From Sedimentisphaerales bacterium (lineage in GTDB: Bacteria > Planctomycetota > Phycisphaerae > Sedimentisphaerales > Anaerobacaceae), in the NCBI GenBank assembly GCA_016936075.1, contig JAFGPS010000077.1:1-57483 (forward strand): DNA of 57,483 bases, read 5' to 3'. The notes under the pieces are model-generated. The model was not told the DNA's origin, made no database searches, and was given only the letters and a program-made list of their open reading frames with translations. The position numbers were made by a program, and so were the translations under genes. Each line of letters opens with the position of its first letter. The first letter of the stretch is position 1. Below are positions 33,643 to 40,886 of the stretch, in pieces.

Positions 33643-34035
33643 TCAAGCGTTTAGTTTATTTTCAATATAGTTTACAATGGCGTTTACAGTGAACAAATCA
33701 GCCATTTTATTAATATCAGGATCTTTCTCGAAATTTGTCAGGTCAGTATGCGGCATCTTTTCCCTGAGCATTGTTAGTCCTTTGTCGGTTAATTTGCCAT
33801 TATGTACAAGATCTGCTTCGTTCATAAGGCTCTCGGCCGGGAATAATTCTTCACGCGGAATTTTGATTCCGAATGCTTTTTCAAGCCTGAAGACGATATC
33901 GAGAAAATCGATACTTTCGGCTCCAAGGTCCCCCATGAGAGTTGATTCCAAAGAAACTTCATCATCATCAACCGCCAGCGCATCAACCAGAACTTCCTGT
34001 ACTTGTGCAAAAATATCATCGCGACTCATTGCCAT
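33643..34035 (-). CDS. Acyl carrier protein, unusually long (130 residues)
   Basis: An acyl carrier protein carrying the growing chain on 4'-phosphopantetheine. The attachment site is Ser41 in DLGAESIDFLDIVF, where the common DSL is replaced by ESI. GGAGG eight bases before the ATG is one of the best ribosome sites in the window. Typical ACPs have about 80 residues; here about 40-45 extra residues (about 65-110, from PAESLMNEADLVHNGKLTDK onward) are inserted between the helix after the carrier site and the final helix (NAIVNYIENKL). This may be a specificity element for the unusual ketosynthase pair. It is placed between two dehydratase genes. Confidence 0.9.
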   Translation of the reverse strand: MAMSRDDIFAQVQEVLVDALAVDDDEVSLESTLMGDLGAESIDFLDIVFRLEKAFGIKIPREELFPAESLMNEADLVHNGKLTDKGLTMLREKMPHTDLTNFEKDPDINKMADLFTVNAIVNYIENKLNA

Positions 34036-34065
34036 ATTTAATACCTCCGTTGTTTTTTCAATTGT

Positions 34066-34530
34066 TTAACTTAAAAGTTTCCATCTTTTTTTCATATTTT
34101 CAATTACTACAGCATCTACGGCTGTCATTGCAGAATTTTCATCTGCAAGATTAAAATGTCTCAATCCGAACCTGGCTTCTATAATTTGCTGGTCTTTCGA
34201 TACACCAAAACCTTTAAAACTGCTCATGTTCTCATCGATATTTCTTGCTTCAACTGTATATTCTATCGAGGCGCCAGGCGCCAGAAAACTCTTATATTTA
34301 ACATTTTTTGCTTCTTCAAGCAATATCATACTATGAGAGAAATTTTCCTTCTTGCGAACCAGCCATGAAGCAGACTCAATAAGTCCTTCAAGAAGTAATA
34401 CTCCCGGTAATACAGGGAATGTGGGGAAGTGATCCGCTAAATACTCCTCTGATAGCGATACGTTTTTTATCGTTTTTATCTGCTTGCCTTGTTCAAGTGA
34501 TATAACTTTGTCTATCAGTATAAATCGCAT
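34066..34530 (-). CDS. FabZ/FabA-like 3-hydroxyacyl-ACP dehydratase (first in operon)
   Basis: A 154-residue hot-dog-fold protein. DHFPTFPVLPGVLLLEGLIE (about residues 33-52) keeps the dehydratase His34 and Glu48, but Gln of the usual EAMAQ motif is replaced (EGLIES), as in diverged members. The N-terminus MRFILIDKVISLEQG parallels MRWIWIDKFKEFESG of the sister gene, indicating a duplication. It is the first gene of the minus-strand lipid operon, 28 bases downstream of a perfect 14-bp palindrome. Two dehydratases with one ACP suggest either two chain-length specificities or a heterodimer, as in polyunsaturated or aryl polyene pathways. Activity is inferred from the conserved His/Glu pair. Confidence 0.85.
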   Translation of the reverse strand: MRFILIDKVISLEQGKQIKTIKNVSLSEEYLADHFPTFPVLPGVLLLEGLIESASWLVRKKENFSHSMILLEEAKNVKYKSFLAPGASIEYTVEARNIDENMSSFKGFGVSKDQQIIEARFGLRHFNLADENSAMTAVDAVVIENMKKRWKLLS

Positions 34531-34557
34531 ATATTTTTACTCAATCGTTAAATAATA

Positions 34558-34571
34558 ATAGTTTAAACTAT
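34558..34571. promoter_or_regulatory. 14-bp palindrome upstream of the lipid operon
   Basis: ATAGTTTAAACTAT is a perfect palindrome lying 28-41 bases before the first codon of the dehydratase gene. The position is that of an operator overlapping or near a transcription start. It does not match the binding sites I know for FapR, FabR or FadR. Confidence 0.35.
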
Positions 34572-34597
34572 CCAATTTCTTAATAAATTTTCTGTGG

Positions 34598-34611
34598 TGC
34601 TATACGCTATA
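34598..34611 (-). repeat. Inverted pair of TATAGCG-type heptamers
   Basis: On the minus strand TATAGCG (34611-34605) is followed directly by TATAGCA (34604-34598), the same heptamer family as at 1902-1924 and 8081-8108. It lies in the spacer between the lipid operon and the divergent acetyltransferase. The surrounding spacer 34531-34737 also has TTGTTT, 17 bases and TATTTT (34633-34661), a weak candidate promoter for the plus-strand gene. Confidence 0.4.
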
Positions 34612-34737
34612 CTGAAAAGGCGATTTTTTCAATTGTTTTTCTGTTCTTTTTTGGCTATTTTATATTTATTGTTATTCATTTTTGAAAAGTTAAGGTTTAA
34701 ATGAGATAATATTACCAGATTGGATATAACTTATACT

Positions 34738-35202
34738 ATGAAAATACGTAATGCTAAAATATCTGATGTAGCAGGTATTCGCGAGCTTGTGAACTACTAT
34801 GCTGAGTTAGACAGAATGTTATTTCGCTCAATGGCGGATATTTACGAAAATCTCCAGACTTTTATCGTAGCTGATATTGACGAAAAAGTTGTCGGTTGCT
34901 GTTCGTTGGAAATTATTTGGGCGGATTTAGCTGAAATAAAGTCCCTGGCAGTTGCTCAAGAGCATCAAAATAAGAGTATTGGAAAGAAAATTGTCGAAGA
35001 AGCAGTGAAAAAAGCCTCTGAAATTGGGGTTTTAAAGGTTTTTGCCCTTACTCTTGCACCAAACTTCTTCCTTAAGGCTGGCTTTGATATTGTAGAAAAG
35101 GATACTCTTCCTATGAAAGTCTGGAGCGATTGTGCCAGATGCCCAAAACAACAGAATTGTGATGAAATAGCAGTACTGAAGAGCGTCTCACGTGGTATTT
35201 AG
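34738..35202 (+). CDS. GNAT N-acetyltransferase, short ArgA-like (N-acetylglutamate synthase type)
   Basis: A 154-residue GNAT-fold enzyme. MKIRNAKISDVAGIRELVNY (residues 1-20) opens the fold, SLAVAQEHQNKSIGKKIVEEA (about 76-96) is the acetyl-CoA binding segment with a variant of the Q/RxxGxG/A loop (QNKSIGK), and the C-terminal LPMKVWSDCARCPKQQNCDE motif near 125-144 is characteristic of the short stand-alone N-acetylglutamate synthases that initiate arginine synthesis in some bacteria. The Cys cluster (C-x2-C-x5-C) is part of that motif. ATG 34738 is taken over TTG 34720, though no good ribosome site is present. It is divergent from the lipid operon and unrelated to it in pathway. Confidence 0.82.
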   Translation: MKIRNAKISDVAGIRELVNYYAELDRMLFRSMADIYENLQTFIVADIDEKVVGCCSLEIIWADLAEIKSLAVAQEHQNKSIGKKIVEEAVKKASEIGVLKVFALTLAPNFFLKAGFDIVEKDTLPMKVWSDCARCPKQQNCDEIAVLKSVSRGI

Positions 35203-35235
35203 AAAATAGTTAAAACATTGCAAGCCAGCTTTGCT

Positions 35236-36198
35236 TTAGCCTACTTGTCTTCGCTGGAACATTGCAACCGCTAAGGCAAGAATTGCTCCTATATAACATA
35301 TTGCATAAGATGCGGCGGCAAAAATATATTTCAGGGAGACTTTGCTTTCCTCATAAATTGCATCACTAATCCAGAAAATTTGCAGATTTGGTATAAGAAA
35401 TCTGCCTATTTTTGCCCACAGATGAGTTTGAGAGGCGTTGCTGAAAGCATAATCGCTCACTAAACCCAGAAGAAAAATGGCGATACAAACCGATAAAGTG
35501 ACTACAATATTGAACCTTGACGAGAGCGCAATAGCCAACGCTACAATTATCAAAGCTGCCATGAGCAACAATACTGAGCCGAAAACATCTAATGAATTAA
35601 TACCGTTTTCCGTTGGATTAAATGCTCCATGACGATCTATAAAGATTAAAAAGAGCAAGCCGATTGTTGCGAAAATCGCAATTAATACTATTGCGGTCGA
35701 GGTAAATTTCCAGTCGTAAGCATAGTTAAAGAAAGCACTTAAAGCAAATGAAGCTAATAGGATAATCCCGCCGGAGATTACAACTGTTAAATCTGGTTCA
35801 TCATTTACTGATTCCGGAACGCCATGTCTGATAGCCATAATAAGAGCTATAGTACAGATATAATGTGCCAGAGCTACCGCCGCGGCTACTCCGAAAAATT
35901 TCGCGATAATGAATACGGGCCTTTGTATCGGTTTGCTTAAAACAGTCGAAATAGTCTTGGTTTCAATTTCTTCTGCGACTGCTCCTGAGGCAGAAAAAAT
36001 TGCTATGAACAAACTTGTAAGAAATAACGTAGATAGCCCTATCTCTCGCAAGAGCTTGTTGTCGTCGTCCATTGTGTACATTGCAATGGAAGGACTCAGG
36101 ATAAAAAGAAGCAGGGCGGCGAAAATAATTATTGAATACACAGGTTGTCTGATTGTCTCAATCAATGTGTTTTTGGATATTGTGTATAACTTATTCAT
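35236..36198 (-). CDS. ABC-2 type permease without adjacent ATPase
   Basis: A 320-residue polytopic membrane protein with about seven hydrophobic spans. The first 105 residues follow the ABC-2 permease pattern (EIETKTISTVLSKPIQRPVF near 77-96, the cytoplasmic coupling motif). The same motif, EKQIFTIVTKPIRRIEF, occurs in the permease at 44092-45447, so the two are paralogues. No ATPase gene lies beside it on the minus strand; the ATPase at 42855 is the nearest candidate. It is divergent from the SPFH cluster with a 222-base AT-rich spacer in which I find no clear promoter. It converges with the acetyltransferase gene. Confidence 0.85.
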   Translation of the reverse strand: MNKLYTISKNTLIETIRQPVYSIIIFAALLLFILSPSIAMYTMDDDNKLLREIGLSTLFLTSLFIAIFSASGAVAEEIETKTISTVLSKPIQRPVFIIAKFFGVAAAVALAHYICTIALIMAIRHGVPESVNDEPDLTVVISGGIILLASFALSAFFNYAYDWKFTSTAIVLIAIFATIGLLFLIFIDRHGAFNPTENGINSLDVFGSVLLLMAALIIVALAIALSSRFNIVVTLSVCIAIFLLGLVSDYAFSNASQTHLWAKIGRFLIPNLQIFWISDAIYEESKVSLKYIFAAASYAICYIGAILALAVAMFQRRQVG

Positions 36199-36420
36199 TT
36201 TTCGACTTTTTATGGTCCTATAAATATATATAGTGCTGGCTTGTCTGTTTTTTATAGTACGTGTATTAATTTTTTCATAATAAAACCTATACTAAAATAA
36301 CTTTTATTGCTATATTACGCAACTTAATATCGAACATTTTAAATAATGGTTATTATATATACATTGATTCAATACTAAATTTAAGTTTTTTTGTTCATGA
36401 CATCAAACTTAGGATAAAAA

Positions 36421-38502
36421 ATGATAGTATCATCCAAACGCCCAAAAAATGTGGCTATATTTTCTTTCGTAGCAAGCTTGCTTTTCTTTGTAGTGGCTTT
36501 GCTGCTTGGTAAGTGGAGTGGATTTTATGTAATTTCCTCCGCGGGCTGGTTCCTTCTTTATGTTGCATTAATCTGGTTTGTTTTATCTATTCAGTTTTAC
36601 CAGCGTGCGTTAGCGGAACAGGAAAAACTCGATTTAAGCCAGTTAGCAGGAGGAGAACAAAGCTCTACCATTTTCCAGGCTAAGATAGAACATCAGGATT
36701 TATTTTCTGTCGCACAGGGCCGTCTCAAGACACTTGAAAAATGGTTCGTTCCGATTTTTGCAGCAATAATTGCTTTATATCAATTGATAATCGGCTCATC
36801 TGCATTGAAAATGGCTTTGTCTGGAAATGAAGAGTCTCCAACGGGCCATTTATTCTGTTCGATAATTATGGCCGCAATTGCATTCGTAAGTTTCCTGCTT
36901 TCTCGATATGCAACAGGTATGTCGTCACAGGCAGAGTGGAAACCATTAAGAGCCGGCGGCAGTGCCATGTTGGGCGCATCGTTAATATGTTTCGCTCTAT
37001 CTATAGCTTTCGCTCTGGCTTATCTTACCTCATCTCTATTTATTATTCTCGATATTATAACAAAAGTACTTCCCGGATTGATGATTTTGCTTGGTTTGGA
37101 AATAGCTTTAAATCTGGTAATGGATATTTATCGACCGAGATTGCACGGCCAGTACAGCAGGACTGCTTTCGATAGCAGGATTTTAGGAGTTATAAATGAG
37201 CCTGGCGGAATATTAAAAAGTGCCGCAGATTCCCTTGATTATCAATTTGGCTTCAAGGTTTCTCAAACATGGTTCTATAAACTTCTCGAACAGGCAATTG
37301 TCCCGTTGATATTGTTCGGTGTAGTGACATTATATTTGTTAAGCTGTATTGTTGTTATTAAGCCGGACGAGCAGGCGATAGTAGAATTTTTTGGTAATCC
37401 TGTTAATGATTCCAACGATATAAGGATTATAGGTCCGGGCTTAACCTTAAAATGGCCATGGCCAATCGAGAAAGCTTATAAATATCCAGTTACAAGAATA
37501 GCGGAAATAGGTATTGGCTATAAAGAAAGTGAAGTTGAAAAGAATGAGCTTAGACCTAAGCTGTGGGGACAAAAACATTATGAAGAAGAGTATTATTTGC
37601 TTGTAGCAAGCGATTCAGAGGAAGAGAAAACAGATTCGAACGATACATCTATACCGCCAGTTAATCTTGTTATCGCCGCGGTACCTGTACAATACAGGAT
37701 TAATGATTTGTATGCATTTATTTATAATCATGAAAATCCGGAGCAAATGCTTGAATCAATATGTTATCGTGAGTTAACGAAGTATGCCGCCAGTGCGAAA
37801 CTGGAAACTGAAGAGGGATTAAGTGAGAAGGAGAGCCTTCTTGGAAAAGGTCGAATAGAAGCTACGAATGTTTTAACTCAGAGAATTCAGGACGCCGCTG
37901 ATAAAGAAGGATTGGGAGTCGAAATAGTATTCCTTGGCTTGCAGGGTGTTCATCCACCAGTAGAAGTAGCCGCAGATTATCAGAAAGTTACAGGCGCGAT
38001 TCAGGAAAAACAGAAATTGATTCTTGACGCGGAAGCTGAGAAAATCAGTAAATTAAGTACGAGTACCGGTTCTGTTCAAAATGCGGAGAAGCTTAGAGAT
38101 ATTATTAATGAAATTGCAAAAAATGAACAATCCAATGAGCCAGATACGGTTATAATTAATGAACTCAGGGAAAAGCTGGATGAAGCTTTTCAGCAAACCA
38201 GAGGAGAAACTTATATAAAAATTAGCAACGCTAAAATAAATGCCTATCAAAAAACTACTTCGTCAGAAGCGGATGCTAAAAGATTTGCCGGCCAGCTTAA
38301 GGCTTACAGGGCTGCGCCGAGGATTTATATGTTAGAACAGCAAATATCAACGTTGGAGCAATCTCTTCAAAATATTCGTAAATATGTAATTATGGCCAAC
38401 GAAGACGGCAAACAAATTACTGTAATTGATCTTCAGGATAAGCTTGATGCATCAGGTATGTTTGAAGTTCAGGAGTTTCTAAAGGACAAAAGCGGACAAT
38501 GA
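36421..38502 (+). CDS. HflK-like SPFH protein with N-terminal multi-span membrane domain
   Basis: A 693-residue protein. Residues 1-285 carry about six membrane spans (near 12-30, 37-58, 106-125, 142-160, 180-203 and 207-232), and a further span at 290-312 leads directly into an SPFH/band 7 domain (VIKPDEQAIVEFFG near 314-327, then WPWPIEKAYKYPVTRI near 345-360). A long helical region near 510-650 (KQKLILDAEAEKISKL) is the coiled-coil stalk. HflK has a single N-terminal span, so the extra 280 residues are unusual. AGGA six bases before ATG is the ribosome site. It overlaps the next gene by four bases (ATGA). HflK/HflC complexes form cages around FtsH protease; whether this does the same is inferred. 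Confidence 0.85.
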   Translation: MIVSSKRPKNVAIFSFVASLLFFVVALLLGKWSGFYVISSAGWFLLYVALIWFVLSIQFYQRALAEQEKLDLSQLAGGEQSSTIFQAKIEHQDLFSVAQGRLKTLEKWFVPIFAAIIALYQLIIGSSALKMALSGNEESPTGHLFCSIIMAAIAFVSFLLSRYATGMSSQAEWKPLRAGGSAMLGASLICFALSIAFALAYLTSSLFIILDIITKVLPGLMILLGLEIALNLVMDIYRPRLHGQYSRTAFDSRILGVINEPGGILKSAADSLDYQFGFKVSQTWFYKLLEQAIVPLILFGVVTLYLLSCIVVIKPDEQAIVEFFGNPVNDSNDIRIIGPGLTLKWPWPIEKAYKYPVTRIAEIGIGYKESEVEKNELRPKLWGQKHYEEEYYLLVASDSEEEKTDSNDTSIPPVNLVIAAVPVQYRINDLYAFIYNHENPEQMLESICYRELTKYAASAKLETEEGLSEKESLLGKGRIEATNVLTQRIQDAADKEGLGVEIVFLGLQGVHPPVEVAADYQKVTGAIQEKQKLILDAEAEKISKLSTSTGSVQNAEKLRDIINEIAKNEQSNEPDTVIINELREKLDEAFQQTRGETYIKISNAKINAYQKTTSSEADAKRFAGQLKAYRAAPRIYMLEQQISTLEQSLQNIRKYVIMANEDGKQITVIDLQDKLDASGMFEVQEFLKDKSGQ

Positions 38503-39449
38503 AAAATATCGCAATAACAATCTTTACAATTTTAATTATTATAACATTAGGTCTTTACCTGATTTCATTTCAGGTAAGAGAAACTGAATCATGTCTTATT
38601 ATGACTTTTGGAAAAGCAAGTACACCTATTACCGAACCGGGTTGGAAATTAAAGTGGCCTTACCCGATTCAAAAGCCAGTGAAATATGATTCACGTATGA
38701 AAGTTTATGCATCGGAAACTGAAGAAACTACAACTTCGGGAGGTGAGCCGATTATTGTTGAAACGTATGTAGTTTGGAAAATAGCCGATCCTCTTCTCTA
38801 TTATAACGCGACAAGCGAAGTAAGCGATTTCGAGGGTGATTCGCTTAACAGCCAAATTAGAAATGTACAAAATAGTGTAATCGGCAGACATGACTTTTCT
38901 GAGTTCGTAAATAGTGATGAAGATAAAATAGCTTTTGAGTCTATTGAAGAAGAAATGCTCTCTGAATTAAGAGACTCTGTTACCGATGCTGACTTTGGTA
39001 TTGAAATAAAAACGCTTGGAATTAAAAAGTTAAAAATCAGTGAAGACGTAAGTACAAAAGTTTTTGATAGAATGCGAGCTGAAAGGAATCGTAGAGCCCA
39101 GGATACTATTTCAGAAGGGAAAACCGAAGCTGACTCGATAGAGCAGGATAGAATAACGATAAGTGATACGATATTAGCTGCCGCAGAAGCCAGGGCTAAA
39201 ATAATAAGAGGTAAAGGTGACGCCGAAGCAGCTCAGTATTATGAGCAGTTGAATGAAGACCCTGAACTTGCTGAATTTCTGTATGTTATGGATATGATAC
39301 CTGAAATGCTGAAGGATAGAACAACAATTGTTATTGATACCACCAAGGAACCTTTTGATGTTTTATGGAATAAACCAAATCTAACACCAGCATCGGCAGA
39401 ACCGAATGAACCTGTAAATATCAACTCTACTGAAGAAGTTGAAGAATAA
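38499..39449 (+). CDS. HflC-like SPFH protein
   Basis: A 316-residue protein with a single N-terminal membrane helix (about residues 5-25) and an SPFH domain. The start of the domain, FQVRETESCLIMTFGKAST (about 25-43), the WKLKWPYPIQKPVKYDSRM segment near 49-67 and the QIRNVQNSVIGRHDFSEFV near 119-137 are HflC-like. The helical AERNRRAQDTISEGKTEAD near 196-214 and AAAEARAKIIRGKGDAEAA near 227-245 are the usual C-terminal stalk. The start overlaps the upstream stop by four bases and the gene is nine bases from the third SPFH gene. The C-terminal tail is acidic and Asn/Glu-rich. Partner of one or both HflK-like neighbours. Confidence 0.93.
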   Translation: MKNIAITIFTILIIITLGLYLISFQVRETESCLIMTFGKASTPITEPGWKLKWPYPIQKPVKYDSRMKVYASETEETTTSGGEPIIVETYVVWKIADPLLYYNATSEVSDFEGDSLNSQIRNVQNSVIGRHDFSEFVNSDEDKIAFESIEEEMLSELRDSVTDADFGIEIKTLGIKKLKISEDVSTKVFDRMRAERNRRAQDTISEGKTEADSIEQDRITISDTILAAAEARAKIIRGKGDAEAAQYYEQLNEDPELAEFLYVMDMIPEMLKDRTTIVIDTTKEPFDVLWNKPNLTPASAEPNEPVNINSTEEVEE

Positions 39450-39458
39450 AGTATTATT

Positions 39459-40829
39459 ATGGCAAAAAAAGAAGAAAATCACGAGTTACATCAATTATCT
39501 GAGCCGAATCACAAAGCACAGGAAATTGACACTGCAAGCAAAAGTCTTACAGATGCATTGGAAGTCAGTTTTGTAATACTCAAGATAATAATGGTTATTC
39601 TTGTTATTGCTTTTTTGGCTTCCGGTTTCAAGACTGTAAATCCAGATGAAAAAGCCATTGTCTTAAGGTTTGGTAAGATCAGGGGTGCAGGAGAGGCTCG
39701 TGTTCTTGATAGTGAGCATTCGCCATACTGGATAATACCTTACCCGATTGATGAAATGGTCAAAATTCCTTCAGAAAGAACTTATGATTTAACTATAGAT
39801 AGCTTCTGGTATTATTTGTCGGATAATGAAAAAATGCTGGAAAATCCTCCCGCGGTAAACCCGGATAAACCTTTGCATCCTATTCGCGATGGCTATTGTT
39901 TGACAAGAAGTGAGAAACGTGAAGATTCGGATGCTAAAGGTAATGACTACAACCTGGTTCATACTGAATGGGTGATTCAATATAAAATTGACAATCCTGA
40001 ACTCTTTTTCACAAATGTTCAGATTCCTGAAAAAAAAATCAGTGATATTAGTCAGGATGTTTTTCAGGAAGCTTTGGAACCCATTATGCGTAATTTACTT
40101 GAAGATGTAGTTGTTACAACAATGGTAAAATTTACCATTGATGAAGCAATAACAAGTAAGAGCAGAATTCCTACACAAGTCAAAAATCAGCTTAATATTA
40201 AACTTGATGCAATAGACAGTGGAGTCGAGGTTAAAAATGTACTTCTTAAAAAAGCTGAAGTACCAATACAGGTAAAGAAAGCTTTTGATCTTTCTTTTGA
40301 AGCAAGTCAGATCAGGGATACCTTGATTACTAATGCAAAACTTGAAAAAACAAATAAGCTTAATGAAGCAGCAGGGCCGATAGCTGAAGATTTATATAAA
40401 GCCTTAAAATCATATGAAGCCTTGAACAAAGCCTTAAATGATGATGCAGCGAGCGAGGAAGAATTAGAATCATTAAAGGAAAAATTGGAAGTATTAGAGA
40501 ATGAATTAGAAGTATTATGGGCACCAGAACAGCTTAAAGGCAACGCCAAAGAACTGCTATCTGACGCTGAAATCTATAAAACCACAGTAGTAAGTAATGC
40601 AGAAGCAAGTGTAAATACCCTTAAAAAACTGCTTCCGGAATACAGGAAAAATCCGGATATTGTTGTTTCAAGGCATTATTATGAAATGCTGAAAAAGATT
40701 TATAAAAATGCAGATGAGATAATAGCTCTAAATAATAAACCGGGTGCTTCCGGATCAGAGACATGGATTCTTCTCAATAGAGATACTTCATTAAAACCGA
40801 AAAATAAAGAAAATTCGAATCAGAATTAA
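39459..40829 (+). CDS. Second HflK-like SPFH protein
   Basis: A 456-residue protein with a soluble N-terminal segment (residues 1-43, charged), one membrane helix at about 44-62 and an SPFH domain from about 66 (TVNPDEKAIVLRFGKIRG). The domain contains large insertions rich in Asp and Pro (for example around 105-150), and a coiled coil with many Ala/Glu/Leu (about 300-350) follows, longer than in HflK. It is the third SPFH gene in a row. One HflC-like and two HflK-like members is not the standard pair; it may be a hetero-oligomeric ring of three subunits. The assignment to the SPFH superfamily is clear, the subtype less so. Confidence 0.87.
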   Translation: MAKKEENHELHQLSEPNHKAQEIDTASKSLTDALEVSFVILKIIMVILVIAFLASGFKTVNPDEKAIVLRFGKIRGAGEARVLDSEHSPYWIIPYPIDEMVKIPSERTYDLTIDSFWYYLSDNEKMLENPPAVNPDKPLHPIRDGYCLTRSEKREDSDAKGNDYNLVHTEWVIQYKIDNPELFFTNVQIPEKKISDISQDVFQEALEPIMRNLLEDVVVTTMVKFTIDEAITSKSRIPTQVKNQLNIKLDAIDSGVEVKNVLLKKAEVPIQVKKAFDLSFEASQIRDTLITNAKLEKTNKLNEAAGPIAEDLYKALKSYEALNKALNDDAASEEELESLKEKLEVLENELEVLWAPEQLKGNAKELLSDAEIYKTTVVSNAEASVNTLKKLLPEYRKNPDIVVSRHYYEMLKKIYKNADEIIALNNKPGASGSETWILLNRDTSLKPKNKENSNQN

Positions 40830-40849
40830 TACTAACAAATAGCTGAACA

Positions 40850-40875
40850 TTATTTGCGAAATGATCCGCGAATAA
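40850..40875 (+). promoter_or_regulatory. Hairpin before the P-type ATPase start
   Basis: TTATTTGCG (40850-40858) pairs with CGCGAATAA (40867-40875) over nine positions with one wobble, around an 8-base loop, ending 11 bases before the ATG. It could limit translation or act as a binding site; a terminator is unlikely, as no T-run follows. Confidence 0.3.
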
Positions 40876-40886
40876 GAGACTAAATT

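Noticed and set aside
35214-35267. Direct repeat AACATTGCAA (35214-35223 and 35258-35267) as an attachment site
   Set aside because: Ten bases only, 44 bases apart, second copy within coding sequence, no integrase or tRNA nearby.
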